Origin: Pseudomonas sp. JUb42
GTDB taxonomy: Bacteria; Pseudomonadota; Gammaproteobacteria; Pseudomonadales; Pseudomonadaceae
Direction of reading: 5' to 3'
DNA: 64,000 nt
Assembly: GCF_024807945.1 (NCBI RefSeq)
Contig: NZ_JANUFD010000024.1
Coordinates: 1-64,000 of the forward strand
The notes under the pieces were generated by a model. That model searched no databases. It worked only from the letters and a program-made list of their open reading frames with translations, and was not told where the DNA came from. This document shows positions 27,617 through 37,400 of this stretch, piece after piece. The first letter of the stretch is position 1, and each line of letters starts with the position of its first letter. The position numbers and the translations under genes are program-made.

Positions 27617-29530
27617 ATGTCCGTACGACGCACACGCAAAGACGATGGCAGTCAATGGACAGCTGCGGACAGCCGCAGTGTTTATGGGATTCGTCATTGG
27701 GGCGCCGGTTATTTTGCAATCAGCGACGCCGGTCGGGTTGAAGTCCGCCCCAACGGGCCGAACAGCAAGCCCATCGACCTCTACGCGCAAGTGGAAAACC
27801 TGCGCAAGAGCGGCTTGTCCTTGCCGCTGTTGGTTCGTTTCCCCGATATCCTGCAGGACCGCGTCCGCCAACTGACCGGTGCCTTCGACAGCAACATCGC
27901 GCGCCTGGAATACCAGAGCAAATACACCGCGCTGTATCCGATCAAGGTTAACCAGCAGGAAGCGGTGATCGAGAACATCATCGCCACCCAAGACGTTTCC
28001 ATCGGCCTGGAAGCCGGTTCCAAGCCCGAGCTGATGGCCGTGCTGGCCCTGGCGCCCAAGGGCGGCACCATCGTCTGCAACGGTTACAAGGACCGCGAGT
28101 TCATCCGCCTGGCGCTGATGGGCCAGAAGCTGGGTCACAACGTCTTTATCGTGATCGAGAAAGAATCCGAAGTTGAGCTGGTTATCGAGGAAGCCGCCGA
28201 ACTCAAGGTCGCGCCGCAGATTGGCCTGCGCGTGCGCCTGTCCTCCCTGGCCTCAAGCAAGTGGGCCGACACCGGTGGTGAGAAGTCCAAGTTCGGCCTG
28301 TCGGCGGCGCAACTGCTGTCCGTGGTCGAGCGCTTCCGCAAGGCTGGTCTGGACCAGGGCATTCGCCTGCTGCACTTCCACATGGGCTCGCAGATCGCCA
28401 ACCTGGCGGACTACCAGCACGGTTTCCGCGAGGCAATTCGTTATTACGGCGAGCTGCGCAACCTCGGCTTGCCTGTGGATCACATCGACGTTGGCGGCGG
28501 CCTGGGGGTCGACTACGACGGCACTCACTCGCGCAACGCCAGCTCGATCAACTACGACATGGACGATTACGCCGGTGTCGTGGTCGGCATGCTCAAGGAG
28601 TTCTGCGACGCCCAGGGCCTGCCGCATCCGAATATCTTCTCGGAAAGCGGTCGCTCCCTGACCGCGCACCACGCCATGCTGGTGGTGCAGGTCACTGACG
28701 TCGAGCGTCACAACGACGAAGTGCCGGTGATCGACGACAAGGAAAGCCTGCCGGAAACCGTACAATGGCTGGTGGACCTGCTCGGCCCGACCGATATCGA
28801 AATGGTTACCGAGACCTACTGGCGCGCCACGCACTACATGAGCGACATCGCTACCCAGTACTCCGAAGGCAAGATCAGCCTGGCGCAGAAAGCCCTGGGC
28901 GAGCAGTGCTACTTCGCCGTGTGCCGTCGCCTGCACAACTCGCTGAAGGCACGCCAGCGCTCCCATCGCCAGGTACTGGACGAACTCAACGACAAGCTCG
29001 CCGACAAGTACATCTGCAACTTCTCGGTATTCCAGAGCCTGCCGGACACCTGGGCCATCGGCCAGGTCCTGCCGATCATTCCGCTGCATCGCCTGGACGA
29101 AGAGCCGGTGCGCCGCGCCGTGCTGCAAGACCTGACCTGCGACTCCGACGGCAAGATCAAGCAATACGTCGACGAGCAGAGCATCGAGACCAGCATGCCG
29201 GTGCATGCCCTCAAAGACGGCGAGGACTACCTGCTGGGGATCTTCCTGGTCGGCGCCTATCAGGAAATTCTCGGCGACATGCACAACCTGTTCGGCGATA
29301 CCGACTCGGTGAACATCTACCAGAACCCGGACGGTAGCGTGTACCACGCCGGTATCGAGACCCACGACACCATCGAAGACATGCTGCGCTACGTGCACTT
29401 GTCGCCGGAGGAGTTGATGACTCACTACCGCGACAAGGTCGCCAGCGCCAAGATCACCGCCCGCGAGCGCACGTATTTCCTCGATGCCTTGCGCTTGGGC
29501 CTGACGCGGTCTTCGTACCTGTCCTCTTAA
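27617..29530 (+). CDS. speA: biosynthetic arginine decarboxylase SpeA
   Basis: 637 aa, full length. It decarboxylates arginine to agmatine, feeding putrescine and polyamine synthesis. The PLP lysine is Lys110 in YTALYPIKVNQ. Conserved TIM-barrel motifs include HFHMGSQIANL, DVGGGLGVDYDG and FSESGRSLTAHHAML, and the C-terminal domain holds CDSDGKI. GGGGA lies upstream of the ATG at 27617. The gene ends at a REP pair. Confidence 0.98.
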   Translation: MSVRRTRKDDGSQWTAADSRSVYGIRHWGAGYFAISDAGRVEVRPNGPNSKPIDLYAQVENLRKSGLSLPLLVRFPDILQDRVRQLTGAFDSNIARLEYQSKYTALYPIKVNQQEAVIENIIATQDVSIGLEAGSKPELMAVLALAPKGGTIVCNGYKDREFIRLALMGQKLGHNVFIVIEKESEVELVIEEAAELKVAPQIGLRVRLSSLASSKWADTGGEKSKFGLSAAQLLSVVERFRKAGLDQGIRLLHFHMGSQIANLADYQHGFREAIRYYGELRNLGLPVDHIDVGGGLGVDYDGTHSRNASSINYDMDDYAGVVVGMLKEFCDAQGLPHPNIFSESGRSLTAHHAMLVVQVTDVERHNDEVPVIDDKESLPETVQWLVDLLGPTDIEMVTETYWRATHYMSDIATQYSEGKISLAQKALGEQCYFAVCRRLHNSLKARQRSHRQVLDELNDKLADKYICNFSVFQSLPDTWAIGQVLPIIPLHRLDEEPVRRAVLQDLTCDSDGKIKQYVDEQSIETSMPVHALKDGEDYLLGIFLVGAYQEILGDMHNLFGDTDSVNIYQNPDGSVYHAGIETHDTIEDMLRYVHLSPEELMTHYRDKVASAKITARERTYFLDALRLGLTRSSYLSS

Positions 29531-29547
29531 AGGCGCCTCAAGACCCT

Positions 29548-29637
29548 GTGGGAGCGGATTTATCTGCGAAGGTGGTATTTCATATGATGAAAATCTATCG
29601 AATGTACCGCCCTCTTCGCGGATGAATCCGCTCCCAC
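29548..29637. repeat. REP pair (REPIN) after speA
   Basis: GTGGGAGCGGATTTATCTGC at the left and an inverted GGATGAATCCGCTCCCAC at the right, with about 40 nt between. It belongs to the same GTGGGAGCG family as the copies near 22177, 42367, 49415 and 50878. Confidence 0.88.
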
Positions 29638-29767
29638 AAAGGCTCTTTCTTTAGCTGTCCTACAAGTTTTGCCTATTCCTGCGTAGGCAACTTCCGAATC
29701 TGCTTTTCCCCCCTCTACTCCCCCAGGTTTCTCGGCCAGAATTTCCGGCCCGTCAGAGGAACCTGTC

Positions 29768-31111
29768 ATGCCTACTCCTGCCTTCAAACTGCGCATCCTG
29801 CGCGCACCTGTTGCATTCACTGTGCATTCATTCACCGGCTTCGAAGCGATCAGCCAGCCCTTTGTCTTTGAAGTGGACGTTACATGTCGTGATAACTCAC
29901 TGGATATGCGCGGCCTGATGTACCAGGTGGCCTACCTGGCATTCGGCAACGGCAAGGGCGGTTTCCACGGGCAGGTTCAAGGTGTCGAGCGCCGTCATTT
30001 TCTGCCAGGCCCTGCCTGTTATCGCCTGACCCTCGGCCCGCGCATGGCGTGTCTGGCGCAGCGGCATAATCAACGCGTTTTCCAGGACTGCACGGCGCTG
30101 GAGATCATCCGCCGCCTGTTGCTGGAGCATGGCATTCGCAAAGACCATTATCGCTTCGACCTCAAGACTGAATGCCAGCCACGTCGCTACTGCGCGCAGT
30201 ACCGTGAAACCGATCTGCAGTTGCTTCAGCGGCTGTGTGCCGAAGAGGGCATTCACTATCATTTCCGCCATTCGCGGCGGGACCACGTACTTGTGTTCGG
30301 GGATGGCCTGCGCAGCTTTCGCCGGGCGCCCGAAGCGCCGTTCCAGAGTTTGCCAAGCGTCGACGGTGTGCGGCGTTTTGCCGTCAGCCATGAGCAGGCC
30401 CAAACCCCGGGTTCGCGCATGCAGCAAGTTGCGCAAGGCGAAAGCACTCTACCGTTCCTCGGGGCGGGGCAGTTGCTGCCCCTGACCGGGCACCCGCAGC
30501 AGGCGTGGAATCATTTATGGCTGGTAACCGAGGTGCATCATCAGGGTTCTAGCCACTATCGCAATCAGTGGCAGGCAGCGCCTTGGGAAGTCGGCTTTCG
30601 CACCCATGAGGCGCCGCGTCCGGAACGGCTGCTGGATATGCAGCGGGCGCGGGTGGTGGATGCAGTCGCCGACCCTGACGGGCGGGTGCGGGTGCAATTC
30701 GAGTGGGCCAGCCAGGGCCATGAATGCTGGCTGCCGGTGGCGGAGCATCTGCAAGGGCGAGAGCCGTGGCGCGTGGGTGCGCTCGTGGTGGTGAGCTTTC
30801 TTGAAGGGGACGCGGACCGGCCTTTGATTACCGGTTGTATGCCGACTGGGCCAATGTCCGTGCCGGTTGCTCAATTGCCTGCGCCGATTGAGGCGGGTGA
30901 GGGCCTTGAAGTCTGGCTGGATTCGCAGCGGCTGCTTGGTGACAAGCGCTGCCTGCAGGTCAATGACGACCTGAAAGTCAGTTTCGAAGAGGGCTGCCAG
31001 CTGCTATTTCGCGTGGGCGGCAGCACTGTGGAGCTGGATCGCCGATCCCTGAGGTTGGCTGCGCCCCGACTGGATCTTGCGTACGAGCGCGATAAGTCGC
31101 CGCGCGGCTAG
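29768..31111 (+). CDS. short orphan VgrG (type VI secretion spike)
   Basis: 447 aa, well short of the usual 600 or more. The N-terminal gp27-like part (about 1-280) has FTGFEAISQPFVFEVDV and YRETDLQLLQRLCAEEGIHY, hallmarks of VgrG. An OB-fold gp5-like segment (about 290-370: DPDGRVRVQFEW, LPLTGHPQQ just before it) follows, but the usual long beta-helix is missing. AGGAA lies before the ATG at 29768. No hcp, adaptor or effector gene is adjacent. The TAG stop falls within a REP sequence, so the original 3' end may have been lost. Confidence 0.85.
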   Translation: MPTPAFKLRILRAPVAFTVHSFTGFEAISQPFVFEVDVTCRDNSLDMRGLMYQVAYLAFGNGKGGFHGQVQGVERRHFLPGPACYRLTLGPRMACLAQRHNQRVFQDCTALEIIRRLLLEHGIRKDHYRFDLKTECQPRRYCAQYRETDLQLLQRLCAEEGIHYHFRHSRRDHVLVFGDGLRSFRRAPEAPFQSLPSVDGVRRFAVSHEQAQTPGSRMQQVAQGESTLPFLGAGQLLPLTGHPQQAWNHLWLVTEVHHQGSSHYRNQWQAAPWEVGFRTHEAPRPERLLDMQRARVVDAVADPDGRVRVQFEWASQGHECWLPVAEHLQGREPWRVGALVVVSFLEGDADRPLITGCMPTGPMSVPVAQLPAPIEAGEGLEVWLDSQRLLGDKRCLQVNDDLKVSFEEGCQLLFRVGGSTVELDRRSLRLAAPRLDLAYERDKSPRG

Positions 31112-31161
31112 CCGCTCCTACGGAAAACACGGTGCTCTGTAGGACCGGCTTCAGCCGGGAG
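31100..31161. repeat. REP pair overlapping the end of vgrG
   Basis: CGCGGCTAGCCGCTCCTAC at the left and GTAGGACCGGCTTCAGCCGG at the right, in opposite orientation. The left unit contains the TAG stop of vgrG (31109-31111). It represents the GTAGGACCGGC class seen again near 56647 and 59378. Confidence 0.75.
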
Positions 31162-31192
31162 CCAGCCAGTGCGGACAGCGAAAATTGCCTAT

Positions 31193-32533
31193 TCAATTCG
31201 AAAACCATCCGCCACTGCGATTCAACCGCCAAGCAATCACCCCCAGGCTGACACTGCGCAACACCATGAACAGCATGAAACTCAGCCACAGCGCGTGATT
31301 GCCCATGCCTTGGGCTAGCCACGCCACCGGCGCGATCAGCAGCACGCTAAGCAGCATGGCATTGCGCATTTCCCGGGCGCGGGTGGCACCGATGAACAGG
31401 CCATCGAGCAGGTAGCTCCAGACCGCTACCAATGGCAGTGCTGCCAGATACGGCAGGTATTCGAAGGCAATCGCGCGCACCTCGACAATATCGCTCTGCA
31501 TGGCGATAAACCCGTGCCCGGCAAACAGGAACAACAGAGCAAAGGCAACGCTGCAGATCAGTGACCAACCCCCGGCTACTGTGAGGGCGCGGCGCAGGGC
31601 TGTGCGGTCTCGCGCGCCGATGGCGTGGCCGCACAGGGCTTCCACGGCGTGGGCCAGACCGTCGAGGGCGTGGGCGGTCAGCAGCAGGCCGTTGAGTAGC
31701 AGGGCATTGGCCGCCACCGTCGCATCGCCCAATCGCGCGCCCTGTACGGTGATCAGGAAGAACACCGATTGCAGGGCCAGGCTGCGAATGAAGATATCGC
31801 GATTGACCGTCAGCAGCGGTCGCCAGTTGCTCCAGCGTTGCAACGCCGCCCAGCAAACCTGACCGGGGTAGGCCAGCAAGCCCTTGCGGGTCAGCGCCAG
31901 GCCCAATAGCGCCCCGAACCATTCGGCCAGCACCGAGGCGCGTGCCGCGCCGACCACGCCCCAATCCAGGCCGAGCACGAACCACAGGTTGAGGACGATA
32001 TTGCTCAGGTTGGTCGCCAGCAGAATCGCCAACGGCGCCCGGGCATTCTGCAAACCCAGGAACCAGCCCACCAGCGCATAGCTGGCCAGGGTCGCGGGCA
32101 GGCCGAACAGCCGGGTATGGAAGAAGTCCTGAGTCAGCTGATTGAGATCCGCCGAAGGCTGCATCATCGCCAACGCCAGATGGCTGAAGGGCAGGGCAAT
32201 CACTGCCAGGAAGAACGCCAGCAACAGCGATAGCAACAAGCCCTGCACCAGTATCTGCCGCAACGCCGCGCCATCACTGCGCCCAGCCGCCTGGGCAGCA
32301 AAGCCGGTGGTGCCCATGCGCAGAAAACCCATGGCCCAGGCCAGGAAGGTATACAGCGTCGAACCCACCGCCACGGCGCCGAGCTGATGGGCATGGGGCA
32401 GGTGGCCGATGACACTGCTGTCGACCAGTGCCACCAGCGGCACGGAGATATTCGACAGAATCATCGGCGCAGCCAGTGCCCAGACCCGGTGGTGGGTGAG
32501 GCGGTGCTGCCAGTCGTTGAGCAGGTTGGACAA
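31193..32533 (-). CDS. MATE/DinF family efflux transporter
   Basis: 446 aa from a TTG at 32533 with AAGGGG upstream; a GTG at 32584 would add a non-conserved leader. About twelve membrane helices in two MatE repeats. It shows WALAAPMILSNISVPLVALVDS, the DinF-type N-terminus. MATE proteins export cationic compounds using Na+ or H+ gradients; DinF members are linked to oxidative and DNA-damage responses. The exact substrate cannot be read from the sequence. Confidence 0.9.
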   Translation of the reverse strand: MSNLLNDWQHRLTHHRVWALAAPMILSNISVPLVALVDSSVIGHLPHAHQLGAVAVGSTLYTFLAWAMGFLRMGTTGFAAQAAGRSDGAALRQILVQGLLLSLLLAFFLAVIALPFSHLALAMMQPSADLNQLTQDFFHTRLFGLPATLASYALVGWFLGLQNARAPLAILLATNLSNIVLNLWFVLGLDWGVVGAARASVLAEWFGALLGLALTRKGLLAYPGQVCWAALQRWSNWRPLLTVNRDIFIRSLALQSVFFLITVQGARLGDATVAANALLLNGLLLTAHALDGLAHAVEALCGHAIGARDRTALRRALTVAGGWSLICSVAFALLFLFAGHGFIAMQSDIVEVRAIAFEYLPYLAALPLVAVWSYLLDGLFIGATRAREMRNAMLLSVLLIAPVAWLAQGMGNHALWLSFMLFMVLRSVSLGVIAWRLNRSGGWFSN

Positions 32534-32607
32534 GTGGGGGCCCCTTGAAAGGCGGGCATTGTAGCCGTGTGCCTCGCCGATCACAGCAGCCCCTGGTGAA
32601 AAACGGG

Positions 32608-33972
32608 TCAGGCGATAAATCTCGCGACTGATTGGTCGCCTGGCAACCCTGTGGTCAACAGTATCTTTGTACCATTCTGGATAGAGGCAGGGGAAAAACG
32701 GAGCATGTCCTGGCGAATGGCGAGTCCATTGACACCGAAGTCAGCATCGCGTGTTCCATTGGGCAGAAGTCTTGCCAAAAAGCCACGGTTATTCATTGGT
32801 CCATCGTCTACATAGCCCGATAGCATGATTCGGTTTCCAGCATCCAGAGTCATGCCGACGGCCATAAGTCTGGCATCGGGGGCAATATCATCTAACTTTA
32901 GTGGATCACCGTTATTGAAGGTGGGGTCACGGCGGCCATCGCGCAGGAGTTTTATGACAGCGGGATAGAAATAGGGATAGGGAGGATCTTCTTTCAAACC
33001 ATCAAATTGGAAGACAATGAGTATCGCCCCATCGTCCACCGCTTTTATAGCGATGGCTCTGCCACCCAGAACCGAGTCATCTATCACTACAATTCCGCCG
33101 TTACCAAAGCTTTGATCAAGGCTTCCTTCGGCGTCATACCTGAGCACTATGCCGGTATCACGACGATCAGCGAAAACCACCATTCCTCCACGTCTATCAA
33201 TATCGTAAATTCGAGCATCTATTAAGAAGTCTGGATCCGCCGGGTCTTCGATTTTAACAAAGCCGTTTTGACCAAACGTTTCGTCGGGCATGCCGTCCAA
33301 GTGGATCCTGGCCTGGTAAACGCCTGCCCCGTAGCCGTTAGGGTACTGTCTATAACGGGCAAGGAACAACATTTTCCCATTCGGCTGGATATTCAATTGC
33401 GGTGTGATATTGGCTTCTACAAGCACTCTGAAGTTAAGCCATGGTGTATTGTCAACGTCAGCTTTTTCGTTATTGGTCGTTGCTTTGTCTGATTTGAGCA
33501 GCCAAGGTGGCGGGAAATGTCTATAGCCACTAAATGAAAAACTCCTATCGAGCGAACCTGAGGGTTTGAAGCGGGTCGCGCCTGGCACCCACCAACTATT
33601 AGTGAAAAGTATTTCTGAAATGCCGGTTATGGCGCCACTGCCACTGAAAAAGATCAATTCTCTCAGTCGTGCCGGAGTTGTGAGAATCGTGGGAATGGTG
33701 GCGTACCCATTGTCGCCAAAGCTTCTGTCAATTTCACCGTTCTCTAACAAGCGGACGAGATAGAAAAGTGCGTCTAAACTTGCGTTCCAACAGACAACAT
33801 ATATAAGTTGGTTTATGCTTGTGTTCGGGGCTGCTACCACGTAGAGGGCGTCAAGCATTAACGGTGGTTTCATCGGGCTGGGTATATATACTATACCTCC
33901 GGTGCCGAAACTTGGGTCTGGTTCGGGGGTTGAGTTAGTTGTTTGGTTTTCGGGGTATTTATTTTTTTTCAT
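32608..33972 (-). CDS. delta-60 repeat beta-propeller protein
   Basis: 454 aa from the ATG at 33972, the likeliest start; a TTG at 34038 extends the frame. Seven copies of a D-x-[ST]-F-x-x-x-G-like motif recur every 50-75 residues (for example DRSFGDNGY, DETFGQNGF, DQSFGNGGI, DADFGVNGL), matching the delta-60 repeat family and predicting a seven-bladed propeller. No signal peptide. Function unknown; such repeats usually mediate binding. Base composition is clearly poorer in GC than the flanking MATE and alpha-2-macroglobulin genes, pointing to horizontal acquisition. Confidence 0.85.
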   Translation of the reverse strand: MKKNKYPENQTTNSTPEPDPSFGTGGIVYIPSPMKPPLMLDALYVVAAPNTSINQLIYVVCWNASLDALFYLVRLLENGEIDRSFGDNGYATIPTILTTPARLRELIFFSGSGAITGISEILFTNSWWVPGATRFKPSGSLDRSFSFSGYRHFPPPWLLKSDKATTNNEKADVDNTPWLNFRVLVEANITPQLNIQPNGKMLFLARYRQYPNGYGAGVYQARIHLDGMPDETFGQNGFVKIEDPADPDFLIDARIYDIDRRGGMVVFADRRDTGIVLRYDAEGSLDQSFGNGGIVVIDDSVLGGRAIAIKAVDDGAILIVFQFDGLKEDPPYPYFYPAVIKLLRDGRRDPTFNNGDPLKLDDIAPDARLMAVGMTLDAGNRIMLSGYVDDGPMNNRGFLARLLPNGTRDADFGVNGLAIRQDMLRFSPASIQNGTKILLTTGLPGDQSVARFIA

Positions 33973-34419
33973 GATGCTCACTGGCTTTATTTTTGTTGCT
34001 GGGAAGTTGATGGTAGTTGGTATAAAGCTACGGGTCAAAAGCAGCAGACAAGAGGGGCGCTATCTTTTGGTTGTAAAAACAATAAGTTGAGATATTATAT
34101 TGCGATTCGCGATAGAGGTTATTGGTAAACGGTATAAAGTTAAGCTTTTGAAGCGCCGGTCAATGTCGATACAGCATGATTTACAACTCAAAAGTCAATA
34201 TAGTGAGCGATGATTCGCAGCACCCGACGCAGCCTTTAAAAGGCTATAAAAATCTGCTCCCGCAAGCGTTTGAGGGGTTGAGAGAGCAGGCAAAAAGCCA
34301 TCATTCGGCCTGAGAACAAAGTCTCATTCCCGCTGTCCTATCACGCGGTCCCTGCCATGTGGGCCAATGACTGCTATATAGTCAGCACCCTCCCTAAACC
34401 GTTGCCAATTGAGTGCCCC
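33973..34419. other. AT-rich intergenic region upstream of the alpha-2-macroglobulin gene
   Basis: 447 nt separating divergent genes, with no supported coding sequence. The part near the propeller gene is AT-rich like that gene. AGCCTT-TTAA-AAGGCT-like arms at 34231-34245 followed by ATAAAAA form a weak hairpin. It should hold promoters for both flanking genes, which I could not place. Confidence 0.5.
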
Positions 34420-37400
34420 ATGTTCAACAAAGGATTGTTTCTGGCTTGCGCGCTTGCGCTGCTCAGTGCCTGCGATTCCTCCACCCCCGATAAACCCGCT
34501 GCTGCAGCGACGCCGAACACTCAGGCAACGGTCGCTACGGCGAGCAAACCCAAGCCTGCGGTCGATCTGCCCGCGCTGGCCAAGCGTTATGCGGGCCGCG
34601 AGTTGAGCGTGATCGATGTCTCGGAGATTCAGGTCGACGGCGCCAGCACCCTGTCGGTGAGTTTCTCCGCGCCTCTGGATCCGGAGCAGAAGTTCGCCGA
34701 GAAGCTGCATCTAGTGGACAGCAAGGACGGCAAGGTCGACGGTGCCTGGGAGCTGTCGGATAACCTAATGGAACTGCGTCTGCGCCATCTGGAGCCCCAG
34801 CGCAAACTGGTACTGACCGTTGATGCCGGGTTGGTCTCGGTGAACAAGTCCAAGCTGGCCGCCGAGTACATCAGCCGCCTGGAAACCAAGGACCTGCAAG
34901 CCACGGTAGGCTTTGCCAGCCGTGGCAGCCTGCTGCCGACCCGTCTGGCCGAGGGCCTGCCGGTGATTGCGCTGAACGTCGACAAGGTTGAAGTCGAGTT
35001 CTTCCGCATCAAGTCGGACGAGCTGCCAGCTTTCCTCAATCAGTGGGAAGGCTCGTCGAGCATTTCCAGCTACGCCTCCGAAGACCTGCTGACCATGGCC
35101 GAGTTGGTCTACAGCGGCCGCTTCGACCTCAAGCCTGCGCGCAACACCCGCGAAACCGTGCTGCTGCCCATCGGTGGGATCAAGCCCCTGCAAGAGCCGG
35201 GCGTTTACCTGGCGGTGATGCGCGTGGCCGGTGGTTATACCTATACCTACCCGGCGACCCTGTTCACCCTCAGTGATATCGGTATGTCGGTGCACCGCTA
35301 TGCCAATCGCCTGGACGTCTTCACCCAGGCGTTGGAAGGCGGCAAGGCCATGAGCGGCGTTGACGTCGATCTGTACAACAATGCCGGTGCCGTGGTCGGC
35401 CAGGCCAAGACCGACAGCACCGGTCACGCGCAACTGCCAGTGGTTGCCAATACCGCGCTGATTCTGGCGCATACCGGTGACCAGACCACCATGCAGCGCC
35501 TCGACGGTTCGGCGCTGGACCTGGCCGAATTCGATATCACTGGCCCGCAATCCCATCCTCTGCAGTTCTTTATCTTCGGCCCGCGCGATCTCTATCGCCC
35601 TGGCGAAACCGTGCTGCTCAACGGCCTGCTGCGTGACAACGATGGCCGCGATGTGAAGCCACAGCCAATCACCGTCGAAGTGCGCCGCCCGGATGATCAG
35701 GTCAGCCGCAAGTTCGTCTGGGAAGCCGACAAGTCCGGTTTCTATCAGTATCAGCTGCAACTGGCCGAGGAGTCGCCGACCGGCCGCTGGCAGTTGGTGT
35801 TTGACCTGGGTGACGGCAAGCCGCAGATCTATGAGTTCAAGGTCGAGGACTTCCTCCCTGAGCGCATGGCTCTGGATATCAAAGGCAGCGATACCCCGGT
35901 AGCACCTGCTGATTCTCCGGTATTCGAAATCAAGGGTCGTTACCTCTATGGTGCTCCTGCTTCGGGCAACACCCTGACCGGTCAGTTGTACCTGCGTCCG
36001 CTGCGTGAAGCGGTGGCCAGCCTGCCGGGCTATCAGTTCGGTTCGATCACCGAGGAAGATCTGAAGCAGGACCTGGAGATCGACGCTAGCACTCTGGATG
36101 CCAACGGTGAGCTGGAACTGTCCCTGGAAAGCACCTGGGGCAAGGCCAAGTCGCCGCTGCAACTGATCCTGCAAGCCAGCCTGCAAGAGTCCGGTGGCCG
36201 TCCGGTCACCCGTCGTGTGGTGCAACCGGTGTGGCCGGCCGAGCAACTGCCGGGCCTTCGTCCGCTGTTCGGCAAGAGCGCCGACGATGACGACGATTAC
36301 TCCGGTTCGGCCAAGGGCGAAGCCCAGACCGATGGCGACGGCCCTGCCGAGTTCGAAGTGCTGGTGGCTGACGCCGCCGGTAACAAGCTGGCCGCCGACA
36401 ACGTCAAGGTGCGCCTGGTACGTGAGCGTCGCGACTACTACTGGAACTACTCGGAGAGCGATGGCTGGAGCTATCACTACAACGAGAAGTACCTGAACCT
36501 CGACGAACAAACCGTTTCGATCAAGAAAGACTCCACCGTCAAGGTCAGCTTCCCGGTCGAGTGGGGCCCATACCGCGTCGAAGTGGAAGACCCGCAGACC
36601 GGTCTGGTCAGCAGCCTGCGCTTCTGGGCCGGCTACCGCTGGCAGGACAACACCGACGGCGGCGCCGTGCGTCCCGATCAGGTCAAGCTGGCACTGGACA
36701 AGAAGTCTTATGCCGATGGCGACACTGCCAAGGTCACCGTCACCCCGCCTGCCGCGGGCAAGGGTTACCTGCTGATCGAGTCGAGCGAAGGCCCGCTGTG
36801 GTGGCAGGAAATCGACGTGCCTGCCGAAGGCAAGACCTACGATATCCCTCTGGACAAGAAGTGGGCCCGTCATGACCTCTACGTCAGCGCCCTGGTGATT
36901 CGTCCGGGCGAGCGCAAAGCCAACGTTACGCCGAAACGCGCCGTGGGCCTGCTGCACCTGCCGCTGGATCGCGAGCAGCGCAAACTGGCCGTGAGCGTTA
37001 CTGCACCTGAAAAAATGCGTCCCAAGCAGCCGCTGAAAATCAAGGTGGCGGCGAAGAACGCCGATGGCAGCATCCCGAAAGACGTGCATATATTGGTGTC
37101 GGCCGTGGACGTGGGCATTCTCAATATCACCAGCTATCCGACCCCGGACCCGTTCAACGCCATGTTCGGCCGCAAGGAATACGGCGTCGACCAACTGGAC
37201 GTCTACGGTCAACTGATCGAAGCCGGTCGCAACCGCATCGCGACCCTGGCTTTCGGTGGTGACGCTGCGCTGGCCAAGGGCGGCAAGAAGCCCGACACCA
37301 GCGTGACCATCGTTGCTCAGCAGGCCTTGCCGGTGACCCTCAACGAGCAGGGTGAAGGCGAAGTCAGCGTGGACATTCCGGACTTCAACGGTGAAGTGCG

